A stretch of DNA of 64,000 nucleotides from Adiantum capillus-veneris (GCA_014529385.2 CM043959.1:7615026-7679025); one strand, 5' to 3'. Positions 24,540-36,162 are shown, counted from the first letter of the stretch. The notes: a model not told the origin generated them from the letters alone. Numbers and translations: made by a program.

Positions 24540-27500
24540 AGTGCCATGCCCTGAGGACAGGATCAGTCCACAAAGGGGAGTAAGCCCAAATCTTCGCAGA
24601 AAGCTTCAAGCTTCTCACAAGACAATGCCTTTGTGAAAAGATCTGCAAGGTTGTCCTGTGTTGGCACATAAGCCAAGTTGATCTCTCCTACTCAGAGCCT
24701 CTCCCTGACATAGTGGTAATGCACCTCAATGTGCTTTGTGCGAGCATGAAAAATTGGGTTCCTCGCAACTGCCAATGCGCTCTGACTGTCAGTGTAGATA
24801 GTGTTGGTAGTGTCCTGTCCAACACCCAAATCAGCCATAAGGCGTCTGAGCCATACACACTCAACCATAGCTGTCAAGACTGCCTTGTACTCAGCCTCAC
24901 AACTCGAAGTGGCCACAATAGGTTGCTTCTTTCTCAACCATGATATACATGAACTGCCAAGCATGAAACAAAAACCACTTGTGGACACTCGCGTGTCAAA
25001 ACAACCAGCCCAATCTGAGTCTGAAAAAGCATGTAAGTCTGGCGGCAATGATCCCCCCTTGGGATAAAACAAGCCAAGATGTAAAGTGCCACTAAGGTAG
25101 TGGAAATTCCTCTTGACAGCCTGCCAATGCTTAGACCCTAGGCTATGCATAAATCTGCTGACCTGTGAGACTGAAAACTGAATATCCGGCCTCGTGTTGC
25201 ATACATAAATGAGGCAGCCAACAGAAGTTTGGTAAAGAGTGACATCAGCAGGATCACCAGCATCATGTAGACTCAACTTCAAACCTATTTCCATGGGAGT
25301 GGCAATAGGTTTGCAATCCTCAAGTCCAAACTTACATAGCAATGTCTCTATGTAACTTTTCTGACACAAGGCAATACCACCATCACACTGCTTAAACTGT
25401 ATACCCAAATAATGATGCAACAGCCCTAAATCTTTCATCTTGAAAGTAGCATTCAAATCAGCCTTAAATTCAGCAATATGTCTCTCATTTGGTCCACTGA
25501 TCAGCAAATCATCAACATAAAGAACCACAATGAGAAGTACATCACCCTCACGCTTTACATACAATGTGCTTTCTGTTGGACTGTTACGAAAGCCTTGTTT
25601 GACCAAATGAGTGTCAGCTTTCTCATACCAAGCACGAGGAGATTGCTTCAACCCATACAAAGCCTTGTTACATTTGCACACTTTGTCCTCTTGTCCTTTT
25701 ATGACAAAACCGCGAGGCTGCGTTACATAAACTTCCTCAAATATGTCACCATTCAAGAAAGCAGTAACAATGTCTGATTGATGTACATCCCAACCAAAAT
25801 GAGCTACCAATACACATAGAAAACTCACAGTAGTCATACAACAAGTGGGAGCAAAAGTCTCTTCATAATCTATGCCTTTTTGTTGTGCATAACCCTTTGC
25901 AACAAGTCGAGCCTTATGGCGATCGATCTCACCATCCGGCTTGCATTTCAACTTGTAAACCCATTTCATACCAATGTCCTTTTTGCCAGGAGGCAAATCA
26001 CATAAAGTCCATGTGTCATTTTTTGTAAGTGCATCATATTCTGATTGCATGGCAGTCATCCAATTTTCTGAATTTTTTGCTTCATCAAAAGTCAGAGGCT
26101 CCTCAACATCATGTAAGCTAGACACAGCCAAAGCATAACAATCTGATGCATAAGATGCATGGCGAGAGCGTGAACGAGTACGACTAGACAAAGGTGCATC
26201 CAATTTACTGTCACGCAAAGTGTGCAACAGCCATTTTGGCATACCTCTAGCCTGCTCATTTTTAGCCCTTTCCTCATCAAGTACATCATGTATATCTACA
26301 TCAGTAATAGGCTGATCTAGAACATTTTTAGAAACCCCCATAGGCTGTACATTTGCCTCATTGGAACTTACATTCATATTTCCACCACTGAAAAGGCAAC
26401 AAAGTGTCATAAATGTCCTGTGAGCTTACATTATTGTCTCTAGTACATGACAGCAAGGGCTGAACAGAATCTTCCACAAACACTACATCCCAAGAAACCA
26501 GAATACGTTTTGTTTGCGGATGATACAACCTGTAACCTTTGCTTTCAGCACTATAACTAACAAAAATACATTTGACAGCCTTATCATCCAATTTTTTGCG
26601 CTGCACTTGTGGCACCAAACCATATGCCAAACAGCCAAAAACACGCATGTGCTCAATAGAAGGTTTTCTATCATGCCATGCTTCATATGGAGTAATAGAC
26701 TGCAAAGCTTTCGTAGGACACCTGTTAAGTACATAAGTGGCACACATAATGGCCTCAAGCCAAAAAGAATGCAGCAAAGCTTGACTTTTGACCATAAAGC
26801 GTGCCATTTCCATTAGTGACCTGTTTTTCCTCTCAGCAACACCATTTTGCTGAGGTCTATAAGGCACTGTACATTGGTGTTTTATCCCACGACTAGCCAG
26901 AAATGCACTAAATTCATGAGACATATACTCCCCCCCCTCGATCGGAACGGAGGGTGCCCAAAGTACATTTCGAGACATTTTCAGCCATAGCCAGAAATTG
27001 TTTGAAGCACATAAAAACTTCGGACTTCGCTTTAAGCGGAAATACCCATGCATGCCTGGAGTAATCATCAATGAAAGTCACGAAGTACAGGTAATTGCCC
27101 AAGGACGGAGTTTGCATGGGCCCACAAACATCACTATGCACAAGCTGCAACCTACATGTGGCCCGAACTGAACCATCCTTTGGAAATTTAGAACGCTGCA
27201 TCTTACCCAAAATACAGCCTTCACAAACATGTTTGACAGGTGCTTCAAGAGGCGGCAAAGAAGCAACCATATCAGATTTCTGCAAACGCAGCACACTGGC
27301 AAAATTCAGATCACCAAAACGTGCATGCCAAAGTTTTGCATCTGAAATAGCCCTTGAATCTGCAACAGCATTTGCAAAATTTTGTCCACACTTGTCATAC
27401 AAAGTGAGCTTATACAGCCCACGGCACAAAAGACCAGATACAACAATTTCATCACCAAAACTGAGATCATGAACTGTACATCTGTCATCCACAAATTTGA

Positions 27501-28862
27501 CTACAAGTCCAAGTCTAGCAAGTGCGGATACAGACAAGAGATTCTTCTTGATCCTAGGTACATAAAGTGCATCAACAAGTGTGAAGGAACTGCCATTAGC
27601 AGCAGTGAGCACAATCTTTCCAACTCCTTGAATTAGATAAGAGGCGTTTTTGGCACAAGTGACTGAATTCCCATGAGGGACTGACTCGAGAGAGGTAAAC
27701 AATTCACGATGTGAGGTAATGTGCTTTGTAGCACCACTGTCAAAATACCACACATGTGAATCTGCAGCAACTAACAAGCATGCATCATGGACAGCAGGAT
27801 TGTAAGTGCACTCTGCGCTAAAAGCCCATTCTGCATCAACATCAGCATTACAGTCTCCTTTCACAGAAGACTCAACAATGGCTGCATTTGTAGTGGAACC
27901 AGCATTTGCAGTGGAACCACCCTCTTTCTTCTTAGCCTCTTTGGCCTTCAACTTAGGACACGACTTGATCAAGTGATCATTGGATTTACAATAATGGCAA
28001 CGCATCTTCTTTTTGCCCTTATCACCAGAATTTCCAGACGAAGTGCTGCCAGCAGAAGCATTAGGAACAGAATTTTTGCCACTCACAGCAAAACCATAAG
28101 AAGTGGTTGCATTACTGTTACCACCCTTTCTTTGAGAAGCAATAAAATCATGTTCAACTGCACGATGCCTAGTCCTGTTTTTTCTAGAAAGTGACTCTTG
28201 CAACAACAATGTGCATTATGCATCAAACTTGACAACTTCAGGATTTCCTTGGGTCATAAGTCTCCAAGTACTAGCAAAATTCTGGTAGGAATCAGGTAAG
28301 GCATCAAGAACAGTCTGCACAAGGGAACTGTCTGAAATGACTTCACCTACAAAAATAAGCTGCTCATTGATATCCTTGACACTAGCAAGGAAAGTGTCCA
28401 TATCATCTTCCTCATGCATAATCTTCGACTCCAGCTCTTTACGCAGCAAAGCAATTTTAGCCTCATTGCGGCTTGCATAAAGACCTGCTAAAATATCCCA
28501 AGCCTGTTTTGCAGATTTTGCTGAACGGATGTGAGGAACAATGGTGCGCTTCACAGACAACGCAATCAATGCATGAGCCTGCGCATCCTTAACATCCCAA
28601 CGAGCTTGTTCTGCCATAGGCAAAACAACTCTAACAGTTGCAATCCTTGCAGCAAGACCTGCAACATCCTCAACATCGCCTACATCCTCAGAACCAGGAC
28701 GTACATCAATGCCCTGCACAATGTTCCAGACACCCTTTGACACAAGAACATGTTGCATCATATAAGCCCACATAGGGTAGTTGTCCCCATCCAATTGTCC
28801 CCATCCAACCTGTCCTCAGCAGCAAACATCTTGAACACATCTGTGTTGTTGTTGTCAGCCAT
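24540..28862 (-). pseudogene. Copia-1 gag-pol polyprotein, frameshifted
   Basis: The start ATG at 28862 opens MADNNNTDVFKMFAAE. A 14-bp tandem duplication (28781-28808) then shifts the frame. Gag continues at 28794-28216 to an in-frame TAA where copia-2 has TTA. The next ORF (28209-26914) carries the CCHC knuckle (CHYCKSNDHLIKSC), protease FDSGATKHI, the GAG-pre-integrase HARFGDL...CEGCILGK, and the integrase Asp in HSDVCGP and DDYSRHAWVF. A run of eight C (26930-26937) breaks the frame in the integrase. The next ORF has QQNGVAERKNRS with the catalytic Glu. A one-base loss near 26394 follows. The ORF 26410-24692 holds the complete reverse transcriptase (VLYVDDLLISG) and RNase H (SDSDWAGC, SSCEAEYKAV, DSQSAL), stopped at a TGA where copia-2 reads Ser. 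Confidence 0.9.
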
Positions 28863-29224
28863 GGTAAATGCTGCACCTGATGTGAAAACTGCCCGAAAAT
28901 AGGAGAAACGGAGCAGGAACAACCTGTGCTATATAGCACAAACCGTAGAAGACTATAAGGCACCTGTTATGCAGAAAACGGCACTGACAGAAATTTTGCA
29001 CAAAATGACGAAATAGCCTGTGCAGTACTGCCTGTAGTGGAAACGGAGGCCGAAATGAGCCCAAATCAAAATTCTGAGCAGACCAAGCTCTTTGAGCTTA
29101 CCCAAAATTTTTGTCGACCTGCGAACGCTTACCAAAGCTCACTGAAATCGGAGAAAGTGAGCAGGCGTGTGCTGGAGCAGCTGGTGACTAAGCCCGGGAG
29201 GACGTGACCTGCTCTGATATCAAT

Positions 29225-29451
29225 TGTTGGAATTAGGGTTGCAAAGAAACACACACAGCTTGGAGAAGATGAAGGAATCTCAAGGCACACAATAGAGAGT
29301 GTGTTACTTAGTGTGCAATGGAAAGATCGATAGCCCTAGAGTGATGGGCGTATATACAATGCACGGGGGAAAAAACCTCCTAAAGAGGGAAAAAATGCCC
29401 CGGCGGTCCTAGTGTGTTCACACACATCACTACCACATGTATATGGTAACA
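29225..29451 (-). repeat. Copia-1 5' LTR
   Basis: 227 bp. The initiator-Met-type primer site lies just inside at about 29211-29223. The right target-site duplication AAAGG follows at 29452-29456. Confidence 0.95.
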
Positions 29452-29456
29452 AAAGG

Positions 29457-29787
29457 TCTATGCTATGATTTAAGTGGACAGCCTTCAGAAGAAGTCCTCT
29501 ACAGCTTTTACGCCAGATGTATGTTTCTGCCATCTAGCAATATGTTGGCATTTGAGGAGGCATTCTATACAGGTTTCTTCACATGGCGGATGAAGATATT
29601 TGGGTCAGTGATCAGTTACCTTACATCAAGGTTTGTTGGCTATTCAGCCATTGAACTTAAAAACAACATCACCATGCAGTTTTTACAAGTTCCTGACAAA
29701 GAAAGACGAATCAGATATGAAAGAGTCCTACATGCGCTTAAAGACCACCTCACCAGTCGTCAACCCAAAGACTACTTCAATCCATGA
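29457..29787 (+). pseudogene. Element A: C-terminal part of the unknown ORF
   Basis: Continues the frame of about 24070-24255 after excising copia-1 and one AAAGG. About 110 codons without a stop end at TGA 29785-29787. The segment is helical and aromatic-rich (EEVLYSFYARCMFLPSS, FYTGFFTWRMKIFG), ends HLTSRQPKDYFNP, and is followed by CACAGTCGAGGGGGAA (polypurine tract) and the first LTR of the array. Being the last ORF before the 3' LTR, it occupies the place of an env-like or extra ORF, but no membrane segment or known domain is evident. Its last 50 codons were carried into every unit of the array. Confidence 0.55.
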
Positions 29788-29800
29788 AGCTATGTCACAG

Positions 29801-29812
29801 TCGAGGGGGAAA
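29801..29812 (+). promoter_or_regulatory. Polypurine tract of element A
   Basis: TCGAGGGGGAAA immediately precedes the TGTTAAC that starts the LTR. It would prime plus-strand DNA. It is repeated in front of every array LTR. Confidence 0.75.
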
Positions 29813-32800
29813 TGTTAACAGCAAGCTAAGTCGGATAACATTTTTAGGAGCTTTTATTATAAAAACACTTATTATTTTGATAAATTGGGAATGTTGTAAC
29901 TCCTACTTTCTAGATAAACAGTGTAATTGATGAGCCAGGTCTACAAGCTTCTAGATTGTATCAACCTATCTTTAGTTAAAACTCCCACATTATTCGTTTT
30001 GACCACAGAAACCTTGGCTACGGTATAAAAGCCAGTTTTTGTAAGTATTTAGCAAGTTTTTGGATATTAGAACACGGCATGAGCTAACGCACTCACTTCT
30101 CTCCTTCTCGCTCTTCCTACTCCCTTTTCGGTTGTCACATTACAGTGCTATCTGTTGCGTTGCAACCGCATGTGAGAGCTCTACGCGTTGACGTAAACAT
30201 TTCATGGTAATCCGTAGCCTTTTGCATCACCGACCCGCGGACTAATTTCATCATAAGTAGGAATTTAAGTTGGCTATTCAGCCATTGAACTTAAAAACAA
30301 CATCACCATGCAGTTTTTATAAGTTCCTGACAAAGAAAGACGAATCAGATATGAAAGAGTCCTACATGCGCTTAAAGACCACCTCGCCAGTCGTCAACCC
30401 AAAGACTACTTCAATCCATGAAGCTATGTCACAGTCGAGGGGGAAATGTTAACAGCAAGCTAAGTCGGATAACATTTTTAGGAGCTTTTATTATAAAAAC
30501 ACTTATTATTTTGATAAATTGGGAATGTTGTAACTCCTACTTTCTAGATAAACAGTGTAATTGATGAGCCAGGTCTACAAGCTTCTAGATTGTATCAACC
30601 TATCTTTAGTTAAAACTCCCACATTATTCGTTTTGACCACAGAAACCTTGGCTACGGTATAAAAGCCAGTTTTTGTAAGTATTTAGCAAGTTTTTGGATA
30701 TTAGAACACGGCATGAGCTAACGCACTCACTTCTCTCCTTCTCGCTCTTCCTACTCCCTTTTCGGTTGTCACATTACAGTGCTATCTGTTGCGTTGCAAC
30801 CGCATGTGAGAGCTCTACGCGTTGACGTAAACATTTCATGGTAATCCGTAGCCTTTTGCATCACCGACCCGCGGACTAATTTCATCATAAGTAGGAATTT
30901 AAGTTGGCTATTCAGCCATTGAACTTAAAAACAACATCACCATGCAGTTTTTATAAGTTCCTGACAAAGAAAGACGAATCAGATATGAAAGAGTCCTACA
31001 TGCGCTTAAAGACCACCTCGCCAGTCGTCAACCCAAAGACTACTTCAATCCATGAAGCTATGTCACAGTCGAGGGGGAAATGTTAACAGCAAGCTAAGTC
31101 GGATAACATTTTTAGGAGCTTTTATTATAAAAACACTTATTATTTTGATAAATTGGGAATGTTGTAACTCCTACTTTCTAGATAAACAGTGTAATTGATG
31201 AGCCAGGTCTACAAGCTTCTAGATTGTATCAACCTATCTTTAGTTAAAACTCCCACATTATTCGTTTTGACAACAGAAACCTTGGCTACGGTATAAAAGC
31301 CATTTTTTGTAAGTATTTAGCAAGTTTTTGGATATTAGAACACGGCATGAGCTAACGCACTCACTTCTCTCCTTCTCGCTCTTCCTACTCCCTTTTCGGT
31401 TGTCACATTACAGTGCTATCTGTTGCGTTGCAACCGCATGTGAGAGCTCTACGCGTTGACGTAAACATTTCATGGTAATCCGTAGCCTTTTGCATCACCG
31501 ACCCGCGGACTAATTTCATCATAAGTAGGAATTTAAGTTGGCTATTCAGCCATTGAACTTAAAAACAACATCACCATGCAGTTTTTATAAGTTCCTGACA
31601 AAGAAAGACGAATCAGATATGAAAGAGTCCTACATGCGCTTAAAGACCACCTCGCCAGTCGTCAACCCAAAGACTACTTCAATCCATGAAGCTATGTCAC
31701 AGTCAAGGGGGAAATGTTAACAGCAAGCTAAGTCGGATAACATTTTTAGGAGCTTTTATTATAAAAACACTTATTATTTTGATAAATTGGGAATGTTGTA
31801 ACTCCTACTTTCTAGATAAACAGTGTAATTGATGAGCCAGGTCTACAAGCTTCTAGATTGTATCAACCTATCTTTAGTTAAAACTCCCACATTATTCGTT
31901 TTGACCACAGAAACCTTGGCTACGGTATAAAAGCCAGTTTTTGTAAGTATTTAGCAAGTTTTTGGATATTAGAACACGGCATGAGCTAACGCACTCACTT
32001 CTCTCCTTCTCGCTCTTCCTACTCCCTTTTCGGTTGTCACATTACAGTGCTATCTGTTGCGTTGCAACCGCATGTGAGAGCTCTACGCGTTGACGTAAAC
32101 ATTTCATGGTAATCCGTAGCCTTTTGCATCACCGACCCGCGGACTAATTTCATCATAAGTAGGAATTTAAGTTGGCTATTCAGCCATTGAACTTAAAAAC
32201 AACATCACCATGCAGTTTTTATAAGTTCCTGACAAAGAAAGACGAATCAGATATGAAAGAGTCCTACATGCGCTTAAAGACCACCTCGCCAGTCGTCAAC
32301 CCAAAGACTACTTCAATCCATGAAGCTATGTCACAGTCGAGGGGGAAATGTTAACAGCAAGCTAAGTCGGATAACATTTTTAGGAGCTTTTATTAAAAAA
32401 ACACTTATTATTTTGATAAATTGGGAATGTTGTAACTCCTACTTTCTAGATAAACAGTGTAATTGATGAGCCAGGTCTACAAGCTTCTAGATTGTATCAA
32501 CCTATCTTTAGTTAAAACTCCCACATTATTCGTTTTGACCACAGAAACCTTGGCTACGGTATAAAAGCCAGTTTTTGTAAGTATTTAGCAAGTTTTTGGA
32601 TATTAGAACACGGCATGAGCTAACGCACTCACTTCTCTCCTTCTCGCTCTTCCTACTCCCTTTTCGGTTGTCACATTACAGTGCTATCTGTTGCGTTGCA
32701 ACCGCATGTGAGAGCTCTACGCGTTGACGTAAACATTTCATGGTAATCCGTAGCCTTTTGCATCACCGACCCGCGGACTAATTTCATCATAAGTAGGAAT

Positions 32801-34642
32801 TTAAGTTGGCTATTCAGCCATTGAACTTAAAAACAACATCACCATGCAGTTTTTATAAGTTCCTGACAAAGAAAGACGAATCAGATATGAAAGAGTCCTA
32901 CATGCGCTTAAAGACCACCTCACCAGTCGTCAACCCAAAGACTACTTCAATCCATGAAGCTATGTCACAGTCGAGGGGGAAATGTTAACAGCAAGCTAAG
33001 TCGGATAACATTTTTAGGAGCTTTTATTATAAAAACACTTATTATTTTGATAAATTGGGAATGTTGTAACTCCTACTTTCTAGATAAACAGTGTAATTGA
33101 TGAGCCAGGTCTACAAGCTTCTAGATTGTATCAACCTATCTTTAGTTAAAACTCCCACATTATTCGTTTTGACCACAGAAACCTTGGCTACGGTATAAAA
33201 GCCAGTTTTTGTAAGTATTTAGCAAGTTTTTGGATATTAGAACACGGCATGAGCTAACGCACTCACTTCTCTCCTTCTCGCTCTTCCTACTCCCTTTTCG
33301 GTTGTCACATTACAGTGCTATCTGTTGCGTTGCAACCGCATGTGAGAGCTCTACGCGTTGACGTAAACATTTCATGGTAATCCGTAGCCTTTTGCATCAC
33401 CGACCCGCGGACTAATTTCATCATAAGTAGGAATTTAAGTTGGCTATTCAGCCATTGAACTTAAAAACAACATCACCATGCAGTTTTTATAAGTTCCTGA
33501 CAAAGAAAGACGAATCAGATATGAAAGAGTCCTACATGCGCTTAAAGACCACCTCGCCAGTCGTCAACCCAAAGACTACTTCAATCCATGAAGCTATGTC
33601 ACAGTCGAGGGGGAAATGTTAACAGCAAGCTAAGTCGGATAACATTTTTAGGAGCTTTTATTATAAAAACACTTATTATTTTGATAAATTGGGAATGTTG
33701 TAACTCCTACTTTCTAGATAAACAGTGTAATTGATGAGCCAGGTCTACAAGCTTCTAGATTGTATCAACCTATCTTTAGTTAAAACTCCCACATTATTCG
33801 TTTTGACCACAGAAACCTTGGCTACGGTATAAAAGCCAGTTTTTGTAAGTATTTAGCAAGTTTTTGGATATTAGAACACGGCATGAGCTAACGCACTCAC
33901 TTCTCTCCTTCTCGCTCTTCCTACTCCCTTTTCGGTTGTCACATTACAGTGCTATCTGTTGCGTTGCAACCGCATGTGAGAGCTCTACGCGTTGACGTAA
34001 ACATTTCATGGTAATCCGTAGCCTTTTGCATCACCGACCCGCGGACTAATTTCATCATAAGTAGGAATTTAAGTTGGCTATTCAGCCATTGAACTTAAAA
34101 ACAACATCACCATGCAGTTTTTATAAGTTCCTGACAAAGAAAAACGAATCAGATATGAAAGAGTCCTACATGCGCTTAAAGACCACCTCGCCAGTCGTCA
34201 ACCCAAAGACTACTTCAATCCATGAAGCTATGTCACAGTCGAGGGGGAAATGTTAACAGCAAGCTAAGTCGGATAACATTTTTAGGAGCTTTTATTATAA
34301 AAACACTTATTATTTTGATAAATTGGGAATGTTGTAACTCCTACTTTCTAGATAAACAGTGTAATTGATGAGCCAGGTCTACAAGCTTCTAGATTGTATC
34401 AACCTATCTTTAGTTAAAACTCCCACATTATTCGTTTTGACCACAGAAACCTTGGCTACGGTATAAAAGCCAGTTTTTGTAAGTATTTAGCAAGTTTTTG
34501 GATATTATAACACGGCATGAGCTAACGCACTCACTTCTCTCCTTCTCGCTCTTCCTACTCCCTTTTCGGTTGTCACATTACAGTGCTATCTGTTGCGTTG
34601 CAACCGCATGTGAGAGCTCTACGCGTTGACGTAAACATTTCA
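29813..34642 (+). repeat. Head-to-tail array of eight element-A LTRs (period 634 bp)
   Basis: LTRs of 392 bp start at 29813, 30447, 31081, 31715, 32349, 32983, 33617 and 34251. Seven identical-size spacers of 242 bp separate them. Each spacer is a fusion of about 67 bp of 5' leader (TGGTAATCC... to AATTTAAGTT) with the last 175 bp of the element's 3' coding end, polypurine tract included. Units differ at only a handful of positions (for example an A at 31272, AAAAAAA near 32394, A at 34142, T at 34507). Each LTR has a TATA-like GGTATAAAAGCC. The 60-codon ORF repeated in each unit lies in the wrong frame and is not a gene. All seven spacers share a TAA where the single intact copy (at about 29690) has CAA, so all derive from one founder unit. 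Confidence 0.95.
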
Positions 34643-35009
34643 TGGTAATCCGTAGCCTTTTGCATCACCGACCCGCGGACTAATTTCATCATAAGTAGGA
34701 ATTTAAGTTAGAAAATCATGGAATAAGTATAGGCGGGGTATTGGGGCATCATTGCTAAGCATTTAGATGCATTCTGGGTTGAAAATGACTAGGTCAAAAA
34801 CTACTATTAATAATCGTGATTTTTGCACTTGACCTAAAGTAAGATTTGAGACCATAAGCATGTGTGCTTAAGTCTTATATACATGCCCTAGAAGTTTCGT
34901 AACGTTTGGATGTCATTTGATGCTGTAACGATTATGATATGTTCGCCGATTAGTGACTAGCTTTTGGTGATTTCAGTCATTTGAGTGTAGCTTGAGTTAG
35001 ATGCGAGTT
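34643..35009 (+). other. Second copy of the element A 5' leader
   Basis: After the last LTR the sequence does not leave the element. It runs into a leader homologous to 16017-16388, including TAAGTATAGGCGGGGTATTGG and GACTAGCTTTTGGTGATTTC. Similarity stops at about 35009. So the right end of the array is a truncated further element copy, not a normal 3' end. Confidence 0.85.
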
Positions 35010-36007
35010 GTCTGTTGTTTTCCGAGATATGGACAACCTCTTGTAGCCTCTATGCACTAGTCAAGTCAGCTTCGTTCGATTGATTGACAATTATATTCGT
35101 GGTTCTTGCTATGTCTGCAATAAAATAGGAGTGAGGTTAGAAACCCGTCCCACACTAATTCCTACCCCTTGTTTTGCAGGTTGATTCTCGAATCCCCTCC
35201 TCCTCCCCCCAGAGTTCTCCGATGAAAAAATCTCTCCTAACCACAAACCCCCCCTTTCTTTTTGGATCATACGTTCCAAATTTTGTCTCTTTAAATTGTA
35301 CTCCTTGAACACCATTTTTTGAATCAGCCTATTCCTCCTTGCTCATAAAGCTCTCTAATCCCCCCACCTCGCCCATGAATGTACACCATGATCTCCTTAT
35401 GGAATCTCTACCCAGTCTTGGATCACAAAACCTCTTTTGGAATCAAACACCTCTTTTTTAATTAACACCACACTTCGTGTTATTCTTGACCCCCTCCCTA
35501 CCCTCTCTCCCCTCCTTTTTTTCTAATCAAACTCCCTAAATATGACTCCTCCAATACACTTTTTTGCTAATCAAAGGCCTCTCATTATGACTCCTCCGAT
35601 ACACCTTTGCTAGATATGACTCCCCCATTTTACCATACAATATTTTAGGCCCCAACATTTTACCAATCAATATTTTAGGCTCCAACATTTTTTACATAAA
35701 GATTCCCACTCTCACTTCAACCACCCCTCAATAAGAAGTCAATGAAGACTTCCCTCGCTAATAAGTTGATGAATACTTTTTTACTCTCTTCTCACCTATG
35801 TTGCTACCCCTTACTCTTCACCGTTGGTAGACTCTACACCACCCTCTTCCGTTAGTTAGGTAGGCAACTCCCTAAATAAACACCTTCAAGTACATCCCCT
35901 TTAATTAAAACCCTCCTTCTTCACCCCCCACCACCCCCACCCCCACATCCTCCTATATAAGAACATCCCTCCCCTCTAGCCCATTCTTAATCTTCCTACT
36001 ACTACCA
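35010..36007. other. C/T-rich low-complexity DNA, no gene
   Basis: Pyrimidine-rich on the plus strand with many CCCTCC, CCCACC and TATTTTAGGC(T/C)CCAACATTTT repeats (two copies at about 35641-35690). A TATATAAG at about 35954 precedes the ribozyme-like core. It resembles in composition the Penelope-like remnant at 14.3 kb. A shared origin is only a guess. Confidence 0.4.
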
Positions 36008-36033
36008 CTGATGAGCTTCTCAAGGAGCGAAAC
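36008..36033 (+). ncRNA. Hammerhead-ribozyme-like catalytic core (candidate)
   Basis: CTGATGA (36008-36014) is followed by a 14-nt stem-loop GCTTC-TCAA-GGAGC (36015-36028, five pairs, one of them G-U), then GAAAC (36029-36033). This is the conserved core plus stem II of a hammerhead ribozyme. Stem III is weak: a CG/TG pairing closing on a GTA is the best I can find. Stem I is not convincing, so the motif may be a fossil or need a dimeric form. Hammerhead motifs are known in the LTR-like ends of Penelope-like elements and in plant retrozymes. Confidence 0.45.
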
Positions 36034-36162
36034 GTGTTTTGTACATCCCATAGCCCACCTCCACCTCCCTTCCATGTGCTCTGGAACAAAGTGCTTCGCA
36101 CGCTTGAATATTGTTATTTTTCAAGGTCATACTATTTTCCTTAGCATTGACCTCAGTACATT

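Larger units (their letters stand above)
24261..29451 (-). mobile_element. Copia-1: near full-length Ty1/copia retrotransposon inserted in element A
   Basis: Identical-length LTRs (227 bp, 24261-24487 and 29225-29451) begin and end TGTT/AACA. They differ at five positions by my count (about 2.2 percent). In element orientation (-), the 5' LTR at 29451-29225 is followed by a primer site TTGATATCAGAGC (initiator-Met type, one mismatch to the usual TGGTATCAGAGC). The 3' LTR is preceded by a polypurine tract CCAGGGGGGATT. The coding order is gag, protease, integrase, reverse transcriptase and RNase H, as expected for copia. Five or more lesions (see the coding entry) make it non-autonomous now. 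The insertion splits the unknown ORF of element A, so it is younger than that ORF's decay or of similar age. Confidence 0.95.

Noticed and set aside
30270-34256. Seven identical 60-codon ORFs, which could look like a conserved repeated gene
   Set aside because: They lie in a different frame from the element's own ORF and exist only because the unit is duplicated. No independent support for coding.
29813-34642. CRISPR-like regular repeats
   Set aside because: The period is 634 bp, repeats and spacers are both conserved, and the unit is an LTR with a TATA-like box and polypurine tract.
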